DNA from: Microbacterium sulfonylureivorans
Lineage (GTDB): Bacteria; Actinomycetota; Actinomycetes; Actinomycetales; Microbacteriaceae
Assembly (NCBI RefSeq): GCF_003999995.1
Contig: NZ_RJAD01000002.1
Coordinates: forward strand, 1-64,000
DNA: 64,000 nt
Direction of reading: 5' to 3'
Positions 40,978-48,904 of the stretch are shown here, one piece after another. The notes beneath the pieces are model-generated. The model was not told where the DNA came from and did no database searches. It was given only the letters and a program-made list of their open reading frames with translations. How positions within the stretch are numbered: the first letter of the stretch is position 1; the number at the start of each line of letters is the position of its first letter. The translations under genes and the position numbers were made by a program.

Positions 40978-41021
40978 TCTTGGTGTTCAGATGATACAAG
41001 GGTGGGGAGGGGGTGTCCACA

Positions 41022-41537
41022 ATGGCCCAGCCTTGGTCACCGCAGTCGACGGGATCGCCGCAGTCGCGGGAGTCTCCCTGGACCCCGCAGACTCCGCACG
41101 ATCGAGCCGTCCTGCAGGTCCTGCAGGCGGTGCGCGCGTTCAGCGATGCGATGGACCACATGCACGGGGGCATGAAGGACGACATGGACATGAATGCGTC
41201 CGACCTCTCGGCCCTGCGGATGCTCATCATGCGGGAGCAGCGCGGCGAGCCGGTGCGCCCGCAGGACGTCGCCGAGCACCTCAAGATCTCGACGGCGTCG
41301 ACGACCAAGCTCCTCGATCGGCTGACGGTCGCGGGCCACGTCGAGCGGCGCCCGCACCCGAGCGATCGGCGCGCGCGCGTCGTCGTCCTCACCGATGTGT
41401 CGCGGCGCACGTTCTTCCGCCACTTCGGGGAGCGGCTGCAGGCGATGCGCGGCGTGGCCGAGCGGTATTCCGACCGTGAACTCGCCGTCGTGGCGCGGTT
41501 CCTGGCCGAAATCGGCGAGGTCATGGACGCCCGCTGA
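41022..41537 (+). CDS. MarR-family regulator, CrtR-like
   Basis: 171 aa. The N-terminus is a Pro/Ser/Gln-rich extension of about 25 residues; the winged-helix core has ASDLSALRMLI, a recognition region HLKISTASTTKLLDRLTVAGHVERR and the wing HPSDRRARVVVLT. The DRR motif of the MarR wing is present. It is divergent from the carotenoid operon in the same arrangement as crtR of Corynebacterium glutamicum, a repressor that responds to geranylgeranyl diphosphate; a like role is inferred. GTG 41013, directly behind the GGAGG, is an alternative start adding three residues. Confidence 0.82.
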   Translation: MAQPWSPQSTGSPQSRESPWTPQTPHDRAVLQVLQAVRAFSDAMDHMHGGMKDDMDMNASDLSALRMLIMREQRGEPVRPQDVAEHLKISTASTTKLLDRLTVAGHVERRPHPSDRRARVVVLTDVSRRTFFRHFGERLQAMRGVAERYSDRELAVVARFLAEIGEVMDAR

Positions 41538-41559
41538 CGGACGTCGCCGGGCAAGGAAA

Positions 41560-41586
41560 AAGGACCCTCCGAATCGGAGGGTCCTT
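41560..41586. terminator. Bidirectional terminator for the MarR gene and initiator tRNA
   Basis: A 12-bp perfect stem AAGGACCCTCCG / CGGAGGGTCCTT with loop AAT. Rightward it is followed by CTTCTTTTTG; leftward the complement gives CTTTTTCC. It therefore has a T-rich tail in both directions. Confidence 0.9.
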
Positions 41587-41596
41587 CTTCTTTTTG

Positions 41597-41670
41597 TTGC
41601 GGGGACAGGATTTGAACCTGCGACCTCTGGGTTATGAGCCCAGCGAGCTACCGAGCTGCTCCACCCCGCG
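41597..41670 (-). tRNA. Initiator tRNA-fMet (CAT)
   Basis: 74 nt, with CCA not encoded. The anticodon loop reads CTCATAA (anticodon CAT). Initiator hallmarks are present: an unpaired C1-A72 at the top of the acceptor stem (CGCGGGG / CCCCGCA) and three consecutive G-C pairs (GGG/CCC) below the anticodon loop. The T-arm is GCAGG-TTCAAAT-CCTGT. Transcribed leftward into the shared terminator. Confidence 0.97.
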
Positions 41671-41764
41671 GCACAAGAAGTTAGCCTAGCACGGATTCTG
41701 AGGGGTCGCGACGTGGGGCGGGTTCGCTTGCCCCGGCGTGGGCCGGCGGGCGAGGATGGGCCAC

Positions 41765-42280
41765 ATGGCGAGACCGCGCGACTCCGATCCGCAGGACGAC
41801 CGTGACGACGGGCGCGACGAGACGCCGACCGAGCGCGCCGACCGCAACTGGAACGAGGTGCTGCAAGAGCTGCGCGTCCTCCAGACGGGTACGCAGATCC
41901 TCACCGGCTTCCTCCTCGCCCTCGCGTTCCAGCCGGCATTCGCGGATCTGTCCGACGGCCAGCGCACCGTCTATCTGACGCTTGTGGTGACGTCGGCGCT
42001 CAGCGCCATCATCGCGCTGGCCCCCGTCGCGCTGCACCGTTTCCTCTTCCAGCAGCGGGCGAAGGCCGCCGTGGTCGCCTACGGTCACTCGGCGCTGATC
42101 ACGGCGCTGTTCACGGTCTCGGTGCTGGTGGTCGGCGTCGTGGCGTTCGTGTTCGACGTCGTCGTGGGGGATGCGGCAGCCTGGTGGGCGCTCGGAAGCC
42201 TGTCGGCGCTGATCGTCGTGCTGTGGCTCGTCGTCCCCGCGACGATGCGAGCCCGCGTGTCCGCGAGGGAGGCCGCATGA
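41765..42280 (+). CDS. DUF6328-type membrane protein
   Basis: 171 aa. A charged N-terminus (about 30 residues rich in Asp and Arg) precedes NWNEVLQELRVLQTGTQILTGFLLALAFQPAF, the recognisable DUF6328 segment, then three further membrane helices to residue about 165. No catalytic motif; function unknown. ATG 41765 is taken; ATG 41756 is in frame upstream. The stop overlaps the ATG of the next gene by 4 bp, coupling it to the nitrilase-type enzyme. Confidence 0.72.
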   Translation: MARPRDSDPQDDRDDGRDETPTERADRNWNEVLQELRVLQTGTQILTGFLLALAFQPAFADLSDGQRTVYLTLVVTSALSAIIALAPVALHRFLFQQRAKAAVVAYGHSALITALFTVSVLVVGVVAFVFDVVVGDAAAWWALGSLSALIVVLWLVVPATMRARVSAREAA

Positions 42281-43092
42281 CCGCCGCCGACGCGATCGGG
42301 ATCGGAGTCGCGCAATTCGCGCCGACCGCCGACACCGACGCCAATCTCGTCACCATCGCGCAGCTGACCGCCGCGGCAGCGTCCCGTGGCGCCCGACTCG
42401 TGGTCTTCCCCGAGTACGCGAGCTACTTCGTCGACCCGTTCGACCACTCGCTCCTCGAGAACGCGCAGGACGTGGACGGGCCGTTCGTGCAGGCGCTCCG
42501 GGGGCTGGCGGACCGGCACGGCGTGCACATCGTGGCCGGGCTCCTCGAACGGGCCGGCGACGATCGCCGGGTGCGCAACACGGTCGTGGCGGTCGATCGC
42601 AGCGGGCTCGTCGCCACCTACCGCAAGCTCCATCTGTATGACGCGTTCGGTCAGCGGGAGTCGGACTGGGTCGAGGCCGGTGACATCACGGCCCCCGAGA
42701 CGTTCGAGCTCGGCGGACTCCGATTCGGCCTCATGACCTGCTACGACCTGCGCTTCCCCGAGGTCGGGCGGCTCCTCGTCGACGCAGGAGCGGATGTCTT
42801 CCTCGTCCCGGCGGAGTGGGTGCGGGGTCCCCTCAAGGAGCACCACTGGCGCACCCTGCTGCACGCCCGCGCCATCGAGAACACGGTGTTCGTGGCGGCG
42901 GCCGACCACCCGCCGCCGCTCGGCGTCGGGTGTTCGATGATCGTCGATCCTCAGGGGGTCGATCTGGCGGCGGTGGGGACGGCCACCGACGTGGCTGTCG
43001 CGCATCTCGACCCCGCGGCCGTGGAGCGGGTGCGCCGGGTCAACCCCTCGCTGCGGCTTCGTCGGCTCGGCGTCGTACCGAGGGAGTCCTGA
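42277..43092 (+). CDS. Carbon-nitrogen hydrolase (Nit/omega-amidase type)
   Basis: 271-aa nitrilase-superfamily enzyme with the complete Glu-Lys-Cys triad: Glu46 in VFPEYAS, Lys117 in YRKLHLYDAF and Cys155 in MTCYDLRFPE. The YDAF and DLRFPE contexts resemble omega-amidase/Nit2-type or deaminated-glutathione amidases, so hydrolysis of an alpha-keto acid amide is likely. The neighbour on the right is an aminotransferase of the kynurenine/glutamine transaminase type, which would produce exactly such keto acid amides (inference). Confidence 0.83.
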   Translation: MTAADAIGIGVAQFAPTADTDANLVTIAQLTAAAASRGARLVVFPEYASYFVDPFDHSLLENAQDVDGPFVQALRGLADRHGVHIVAGLLERAGDDRRVRNTVVAVDRSGLVATYRKLHLYDAFGQRESDWVEAGDITAPETFELGGLRFGLMTCYDLRFPEVGRLLVDAGADVFLVPAEWVRGPLKEHHWRTLLHARAIENTVFVAAADHPPPLGVGCSMIVDPQGVDLAAVGTATDVAVAHLDPAAVERVRRVNPSLRLRRLGVVPRES

Positions 43093-43101
43093 GCGCGGCG
43101 T

Positions 43102-44301
43102 TCACTGCGCGGCGGCGAGGCGGGAGGCCGCCTCTTCCAACACCTCGACGCGCTTGCACGCGGCGAACCGAACGAGCGTGGCGTACTCGGCCCGTCGCCC
43201 CGGCGTGGCGAAGGCGGTGAGCGGGATGGCGACCACCCCGGCGCGCTCGGGGAGCTCGCGGCAGAAGGCCGAGGCATCCGTCGCCCCGAGCCGCCGCGCA
43301 TCGGCGACCGTGAAGTACGACCCGGCCGGGGTGGAGACCTCGAACCCGGCCGCGCGCAGGCCCGCGCCGAGCAGGTCGCGCTTGGTCCGGAGCTCGTCGG
43401 CGATGCGGCGGTAGAACCCGTCGCCGAGTCGAAGGCCGGTCGCGATCGCCGGCTGGAAGGCGCTGCCGTTGACGTAGGTCAGGAACTGCTTGACCGCGAG
43501 CACTGCGGAGACCAGGTCGGCGGGACCCGTCACCCACCCGATCTTCCAGCCGGTCGTGGAGAACGTCTTGCCGCCCGACGAGATCGTCAGCGTGCGGTCC
43601 CACGCGCCGGGGAGCGTCGCGATCGGCACGTGGGGACCGTCGAAGACCAGATGCTCGTACACCTCGTCGGTCACGATGATCGCGTCGTGCCGCTCGGCGA
43701 GGCGCACGATCTCGTCGCGCACCTCGGCGGCGAACACCGCCCCGGTCGGGTTGTGGGGATCGTTGACCAGGATGGCCCGTGTGCGATCTCCGACCGCGCG
43801 ACGCAGGTCGTCGAGGTCGGGCTGGAAGTCCGGCCAGCGCAGGGGCACGGTCACGAGGCGGGCGCCCGCGAGGGCGACGACGGCGGCGTAGGAGTCGTAG
43901 TACGGCTCGAAGACGACGACCTCGTCATCCGACCCGTCGATCAGCGCCAGCAGGGTGGCCGCCAGCGCCTCCGTCGCGCCGGCGGTCACGAGCACGTCGC
44001 GCGCCGGATCGAGGTGCAGCCCGTAGAAGCGCTCCTGGTGCTCGGCGACGGCCGAGAGCAGATCCGGGATGCCCCGGCCCGGCGGGTACTGGTTCACCCC
44101 GTGGGCGATCGCCTCGCGGGCCGCCTCGAGGACCTCGACGGGCCCGTCCTCGTCGGGGAAGCCCTGACCCAGGTTGATCGCGCCGGTTTCGGCCGCGAGT
44201 GCCGACATCTCGGCGAAGATGGTGGGGCGGATGGATCCGTCCGCACCGACGAGTCCGGCACCCGCCGCGGTGCGGTGCCATGCTCCGGGGATGTGTCGCA
44301 T
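43102..44301 (-). CDS. PLP-dependent class I/II aminotransferase (KAT/YbdL-like)
   Basis: 399 aa. Fold type I features: NLGQGFPDEDGP near 43-54, VTAGATEAL, NDPHNPTGAVF at 180-190, TDEVYEHLVF and the Schiff-base Lys245 in SSGGKTFSTTGWKIGW. The pattern is that of kynurenine aminotransferase/glutamine transaminase K and E. coli YbdL. It likely transaminates methionine, glutamine or an aromatic amino acid. The start ATG 44301 is chosen because TACCGT ends 6 nt upstream, although the frame is open further. It converges on the amidohydrolase gene. Confidence 0.85.
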   Translation of the reverse strand: MRHIPGAWHRTAAGAGLVGADGSIRPTIFAEMSALAAETGAINLGQGFPDEDGPVEVLEAAREAIAHGVNQYPPGRGIPDLLSAVAEHQERFYGLHLDPARDVLVTAGATEALAATLLALIDGSDDEVVVFEPYYDSYAAVVALAGARLVTVPLRWPDFQPDLDDLRRAVGDRTRAILVNDPHNPTGAVFAAEVRDEIVRLAERHDAIIVTDEVYEHLVFDGPHVPIATLPGAWDRTLTISSGGKTFSTTGWKIGWVTGPADLVSAVLAVKQFLTYVNGSAFQPAIATGLRLGDGFYRRIADELRTKRDLLGAGLRAAGFEVSTPAGSYFTVADARRLGATDASAFCRELPERAGVVAIPLTAFATPGRRAEYATLVRFAACKRVEVLEEAASRLAAAQ

Positions 44302-44307
44302 CGGATC

Positions 44308-44313
44308 ACGGTA
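44308..44313 (-). promoter_or_regulatory. -10 box of the aminotransferase gene, leaderless type
   Basis: Read leftward, TACCGT ends 6 nt before the ATG at 44301. Confidence 0.5.
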
Positions 44314-44419
44314 CTCGACCCGCTCAGGTCGATTGCATAGCGGTGTCCCAGAGGCACCATAAGAAACGCACAGCATCGGTGGGCAATGTGGTCAGTGCCT
44401 CGCAGCAGAAGGAGCAACC

Positions 44420-46096
44420 ATGAGCGACAACCAGGGCAACGTCCCCGCAGACCACACCCCCGCCGACGCGGCCGGCGAGCACACGCCCGCCGTCGCACCT
44501 CCGGCCGAGGGCACTCCCGCCGTGCCGACCGCAGTGCCGACCGCGCCGCAGACCGCTGCGACGCAGCCCGTGCAGCCCCCGGCTGCCCCCGCGCCGCCCA
44601 CCACGGCCGCCTGGCAGGCCGCACAGGCCCCTGCTGCGCCCCAGGCTCCTGCCGCCGCGCCCCAGGCCGCCGCACCTCAGGTTCCGGCGCAGCCCACCGC
44701 CCCGGCCGGATACCCGATCCACCAGCAGGCGTACGCCCGTCCGCAGGGCTACGCCGGCCAGCCGGCCGCATACCCCCAGTCCTACGCCGGTCAGCCGCAG
44801 GGCGCCGCGTTCGGGCAGGCCGCCACCGGCACCCAGCCCACCGTCCCGCTCGGCCAGGCGCCGGCCGCCGCCACCGCGACCGCGCCCAAGAAGTCGTCGG
44901 GTGCAGGAAAGGTCGTCGGCCTCATCGTGGCCGCGGCGATCGTCGGCGGTGCCGCCGGGCTCGGCGGCGCCTACGCAGGCGTCAACCTCTTCTCGCCCGC
45001 GAGCGTCGTGCCCGCGGCCGGCCCCGCCACGGTCACGGTCAACGACACCGAATCGGTCAACCAGACCACCGCGATCGCGGCCAAGGTCGTGCCGAGCGTC
45101 GTCACGATCGAAGCGGCCGGCGACAGCGGCAGCGGCACCGGCTCGGGTGTCGTGCTGACCGAGGACGGCTACGTCGTCACGAACACGCACGTCGTCACGC
45201 TCGACGGAGCCACCGGCGACGCCACCATCCGGGTCACGACCTCCGACGGTCGCGTCTACGACGCGACGGTCGTCGGAACCGACCCGACGTACGACCTCGC
45301 TGTCATCAAGCTCGAGGGCGCGACCGATCTCACCCCCATCGAGTTCGCCTCGTCATCCGATCTCAACGTCGGCGACGCCGCGATCGCCGTCGGCGCACCG
45401 CTCGGCCTCGCCAACACGGTGACCACCGGAATCGTCAGCGCGCTGAACCGTTCGATCGAGATCGCATCGTCGGCCGCCCCGGACTCCGGCGATGCCGAGA
45501 CCGACACCCCCGAGGAGGGCCAGGAGGGCGAGCAGGGCAGCCCGTTCCAGTTCGACTTCGGACAGGGGCAGACCCAGCAGACCCCGTCGGCGTCGATCTC
45601 GATCGCCGTCATCCAGACCGACGCGGCGATCAACCCCGGCAACTCCGGCGGGGCGCTCGTCGACTCCGAGGGCAAGCTCATCGGCATCAACGTGGCCATC
45701 GCCACGGCGGGCGGGTCGGCCGAGGGCTCCGGCTCGATCGGCGTCGGCTTCTCGATCCCTTCCGACATCGCCCAGCGCATCACCGACGAGATCATCGAGA
45801 ACGGCGAGGCGACGCACGGTCTTCTCGGCGCGAACGTCCTGCCCGCGGCATCCGTCGAGGGCTCGACCATCACCGGTGCCTACATCAAGGAAGCGGTCGA
45901 CGGCGGCGCGGCCGCCGCGGCGGGCCTCCAGGAGGGCGACGTCGTGACCTCGTTCAACGGCGTGCCGGTCACCGACGCGGTCGACCTGACCGCTCAGGTG
46001 CGTGCCGCGGCCGCCGGCAGCGAGGCGACGGTCACGTTCGTCCGCGACGGCGAGACCAAGACGGTGGATCTGACGCTCGGGACCCTCGAGCCGTAA
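44420..46096 (+). CDS. HtrA/DegP-type membrane serine protease with PDZ
   Basis: 558 aa. Residues 1-160 are a cytoplasmic disordered stretch rich in Pro, Ala and Gln with YAGQP repeats. A membrane helix at about 164-190 follows, then a trypsin-like S1C domain outside the cell with triad His257 (TNTHVV), Asp292 (TYDLAVIK) and Ser409 (NPGNSGGA), and a PDZ domain (about 470-550). An acidic insertion (about 353-390) lies before the Ser. Role: envelope protein quality control. The ATG has AGAAGGAG about 7 nt upstream. A perfect hairpin about 40 nt after the stop also carries the next gene's promoter. Confidence 0.9.
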   Translation: MSDNQGNVPADHTPADAAGEHTPAVAPPAEGTPAVPTAVPTAPQTAATQPVQPPAAPAPPTTAAWQAAQAPAAPQAPAAAPQAAAPQVPAQPTAPAGYPIHQQAYARPQGYAGQPAAYPQSYAGQPQGAAFGQAATGTQPTVPLGQAPAAATATAPKKSSGAGKVVGLIVAAAIVGGAAGLGGAYAGVNLFSPASVVPAAGPATVTVNDTESVNQTTAIAAKVVPSVVTIEAAGDSGSGTGSGVVLTEDGYVVTNTHVVTLDGATGDATIRVTTSDGRVYDATVVGTDPTYDLAVIKLEGATDLTPIEFASSSDLNVGDAAIAVGAPLGLANTVTTGIVSALNRSIEIASSAAPDSGDAETDTPEEGQEGEQGSPFQFDFGQGQTQQTPSASISIAVIQTDAAINPGNSGGALVDSEGKLIGINVAIATAGGSAEGSGSIGVGFSIPSDIAQRITDEIIENGEATHGLLGANVLPAASVEGSTITGAYIKEAVDGGAAAAAGLQEGDVVTSFNGVPVTDAVDLTAQVRAAAAGSEATVTFVRDGETKTVDLTLGTLEP

Positions 46097-46137
46097 GCCC
46101 CACGGCCGGCCGGACACAGGCCGGCGAAAACGGCCCA

Positions 46138-46174
46138 GGACGCCACCCCGCGATAGGCTCGCGGGGTGGCGTCC
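46138..46174 (+). terminator. Hairpin behind the htrA-like gene that contains the next promoter and start codon
   Basis: A perfect 16-bp inverted repeat (46138-46153 and 46159-46174) with loop TAGGC, followed by TTCTCGTTC. It has the form of a terminator for the protease gene. The -10 box TAGGCT (46154-46159) lies in the loop, and the GTG start (46166) lies in the right arm. Confidence 0.6.
46154..46159 (+). promoter_or_regulatory. -10 box of the first CDP-glycerol transferase gene, leaderless type
   Basis: TAGGCT ends 6 nt before the GTG at 46166 and lies in the loop of the hairpin. Confidence 0.55.
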
Positions 46175-47443
46175 TTCTCGTTCGGCGCGGGGAATGCGAG
46201 GAAGCTCGCGACCATCCCGCTGTATGCCGCCGGGCGCATGCTCACGCTGCTCGTGCCGCGCTCGCGCGACGAGTGGGTCTTCGGCTGCGGGGCGGGCATC
46301 GGCGACGGCGCACTCGCGCTGTGGGCGGTCGCCGCAGCCGACGGCCGTGACGCGCTCTGGCTGGTGGGCTCCGACCGCGAGGCTCGGGATGCCGCGGCCC
46401 GAGGCATCCCCACGGCCCGCAGGTCCTCGCTGCGCGGCCTGTGGCGCACGGCGCGTGCGCGGGTGGTCGTCGTGACCCACGGGTTCGGCGACGTCAACCG
46501 GTACGCGGTGTCGGGTGCGTTCGTCGTGCAGCTGTGGCACGGCATTCCGCTCAAGCGGATCGGACTCGATTCGCCGGAGACGCTGCGGCCTCCCGCCGCG
46601 GCCGCTCGACTGGGCGTGGCCCGCCTCGCGCGTGCGGCCCTCGGAGCGATGTTCCGCGGCGCCGCGCGCCGGATCCGCATCCTTCCTGCCGCTTCCCATC
46701 TGGTGCGCGGGCGGCTCGAGTCGGCGTTCGCCCTGCCCGACGAACGCGTTCCGGTGACCGGGGAGCCTCGGGTCGACGTGCTCTCGCGGGGGACGGCCGA
46801 CGATCGGCGGCGCACCTCGCGGGCCGAGCTGGACCGCCTGTGCGGTGCCGTCGATCCGGCCACGCGCCTCGTGCTGTACGCGCCGACGTGGCGCGACGGC
46901 GCGCCCGACCCCGCCGTGCCCTCCGTGGCGGAATGGGCTGCTCTGCTGGACGTGCTGGAGCGCGGCGACGCGGTGCTCCTCGTGCGCTCGCACCCGCTGG
47001 GTGCGGGGGAGTACCGGCCGCCCGTGCCGAGCGATCGGGTGAGGCCGCTCGGCAGCGACCTCGTCGTCGACGTGACCCCCCTGCTGCCGGGCATGGACGT
47101 CCTCGTCACCGACTACTCCTCGCTCGCCTACGACGCATCGCTCGTGCCGCTCCCGGTCGTCTTCCTCGCCCCGGACGTCGCAGAGTACGGTCGTCGACGC
47201 GGGTTCTACGGGCGCTACGAAGACGTGGCCGGCGACGACTGGTCCGTCGACTGGACGGGCGCCGCGGCGCAGCTCGAAGCAGTCCTGACCGACGCCGACG
47301 AGCGCGGGCGGCGCCTCGAGCGCGCCCGCGCGCTGAGCGCGCAGGTCCATGCATTCCGAGACGGCGGCAACGCCGAGAGGGTGTACCGTGCGATCCTGGC
47401 CGGATCGAGCGCCGACGCCCGGCCGATGAAGGGACACCGATGA
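46166..47443 (+). CDS. CDP-glycerol glycerophosphotransferase-like enzyme (TagF/TagB type), copy 1
   Basis: 425 aa of GT-B-like fold. Motifs: VFGCGAGIGDGALAL near the N-terminus, LWHGIPLKRIG (the HGxPxK acceptor/donor motif), LYAPTWRDG and VTDYSSLAYD. Such enzymes transfer glycerol-phosphate or ribitol-phosphate units to build teichoic-acid-like wall polymers at the inner membrane face. No membrane helix. The GTG start is supported by the leaderless promoter; ATG 46238 is an in-frame alternative but would remove conserved-looking residues. The stop overlaps the next ATG by 4 bp. Confidence 0.83.
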   Translation: MASFSFGAGNARKLATIPLYAAGRMLTLLVPRSRDEWVFGCGAGIGDGALALWAVAAADGRDALWLVGSDREARDAAARGIPTARRSSLRGLWRTARARVVVVTHGFGDVNRYAVSGAFVVQLWHGIPLKRIGLDSPETLRPPAAAARLGVARLARAALGAMFRGAARRIRILPAASHLVRGRLESAFALPDERVPVTGEPRVDVLSRGTADDRRRTSRAELDRLCGAVDPATRLVLYAPTWRDGAPDPAVPSVAEWAALLDVLERGDAVLLVRSHPLGAGEYRPPVPSDRVRPLGSDLVVDVTPLLPGMDVLVTDYSSLAYDASLVPLPVVFLAPDVAEYGRRRGFYGRYEDVAGDDWSVDWTGAAAQLEAVLTDADERGRRLERARALSAQVHAFRDGGNAERVYRAILAGSSADARPMKGHR

Positions 47444-48888
47444 CCGACGCCCGCTTCACGCACGACGACGGTCCGGCGCTCACGCTCTCCGGCGAGGGCC
47501 CCCGTCCGGCGTCGGTGGAACTCGTCGGAGCCCGCGCCCGTGTGGCCGCGGTGCTCACGGGTCGCGGCAAGACATGGCGGGCGGTGCTCCCGCTGCGCGC
47601 CGCACGCTGGGGCGGACCGGTGCTTCCGCTGCCCGCAGGGCGGTACGAGGTGCGCGTCGAGTCGGCCGAGGGCGGAGCCGTCCCCGCTCCCGACGCGCTC
47701 CCTCTCGCGCAGCTGGGCACCCTGCGCGCCGAGCTCGACGGCTGGATCCTGCGCGTCGGCCCTCCGGTCGACCCCGCTTACGACTCCGGCGAGGGCCAGG
47801 ACGCCCTCGAGCGCCGGTACGCGCACCGTCCGGCGCGTCTCGAGAACGCGGTGTTCTTCGAGAGCTTCTACGGTCGCAATGCGAGCTGCAACCCTCTCGC
47901 GATCGATCGGGAGCTCGCGCGGCGCGCGCCGGGTGTGACCCGCTACTGGAGCGTCGTCGACCTGTCGGTCTCCGTCCCCGAGGGCGCCGTGCCGATCGTC
48001 GAGGGCAGCCCCGAATGGTGGCGCGCCCGCGGCGCGGCGAGGCTGCTCGTCGTGAACGACTGGCTCCGCCGGCGCTTCTCGCGTCGAGGGGGCCAGGTCG
48101 TCCTGCAGACCTGGCACGGCACTCCGCTCAAGCGACTCGCGCTGCACCGGCCCGGCTTCGACCCGCGCCGCATGGCCGCCGTCGTGCGCGAGTCCCGCCG
48201 CTGGAACATCCTCCTCGCACAGAACCCTTATGCCGCGCGCATCCTGGGGAAGGCGTACGCGTTCCTGTCGCGCCCGGTGTGGGTCGAGGGCTACCCCCGC
48301 AACGACGTGCTGGTGACCGGCGACGGCGCCGCGACGCGGGCGGCGCTCGGCGTCCGCGCTGACGAGCGCGTGCTCCTGTACGCGCCCACGTGGCGCGACG
48401 ACCGCGACGAGATCGTGGACTTCGTCGATCCGGCGGTACTGGCATCGGCCGCCGATGCGGTCGTTCTCGTGCGGGGGCACTCGCGCACGATTCAGCCGGG
48501 GCGGGATGCCGAGGGCCCGCGCGTGATCGACGTCACCGGCTTCCCCGACACGTCCCAGCTGCTGCTCGCCGCCGACGCGCTCATCACCGACTACTCCTCG
48601 GTGATGTTCGACTTCTCCGTCACCGGCAAGCCGATGTACTTCCTCGTGCCCGACATGGAGCACTATCGCGGCGAGCTGCGCGGCTTCTACTTCGACCTGG
48701 TGGCACACGCGCCCGGACCGGTCGTCCGCTCGCAGGACGAGCTCGTCGCTGCTCTGGCCCGTGATCCGGAGGAGTTCGCCGCGCGCTACGCCCGGTGGCG
48801 CGAGAAGTTCAATGCCCGCGACGACGGTCGCGCAGCCGAGCGGGTGGTGGCGCGCATCCTCGACCAGGGGCTCGTCGACGCGGGCTGA
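47440..48888 (+). CDS. CDP-glycerol glycerophosphotransferase-like enzyme, copy 2
   Basis: 482 aa. The first about 115 residues form a beta-rich domain not found in copy 1. The catalytic part has ENAVFFESFYGRNASCNP, LQTWHGTPLKRL, EGYPRNDVL, LYAPTWRDD and ITDYSSVMFDF, all typical of TagF-like polymerases and primases. Coupled to copy 1 by a 4-bp overlap, so the two probably act one after the other on the same polymer. It is convergent with the GT2 gene, 16 bp apart. Confidence 0.85.
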   Translation: MTDARFTHDDGPALTLSGEGPRPASVELVGARARVAAVLTGRGKTWRAVLPLRAARWGGPVLPLPAGRYEVRVESAEGGAVPAPDALPLAQLGTLRAELDGWILRVGPPVDPAYDSGEGQDALERRYAHRPARLENAVFFESFYGRNASCNPLAIDRELARRAPGVTRYWSVVDLSVSVPEGAVPIVEGSPEWWRARGAARLLVVNDWLRRRFSRRGGQVVLQTWHGTPLKRLALHRPGFDPRRMAAVVRESRRWNILLAQNPYAARILGKAYAFLSRPVWVEGYPRNDVLVTGDGAATRAALGVRADERVLLYAPTWRDDRDEIVDFVDPAVLASAADAVVLVRGHSRTIQPGRDAEGPRVIDVTGFPDTSQLLLAADALITDYSSVMFDFSVTGKPMYFLVPDMEHYRGELRGFYFDLVAHAPGPVVRSQDELVAALARDPEEFAARYARWREKFNARDDGRAAERVVARILDQGLVDAG

Positions 48889-48904
48889 CCGCCGCGTCGC
48901 GGAC

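Noticed and set aside
40978..41012. A clear sigma-70 promoter for the MarR gene
   Set aside because: GATACA and neighbouring hexamers are possible, but no -10/-35 pair with good spacing stands out.
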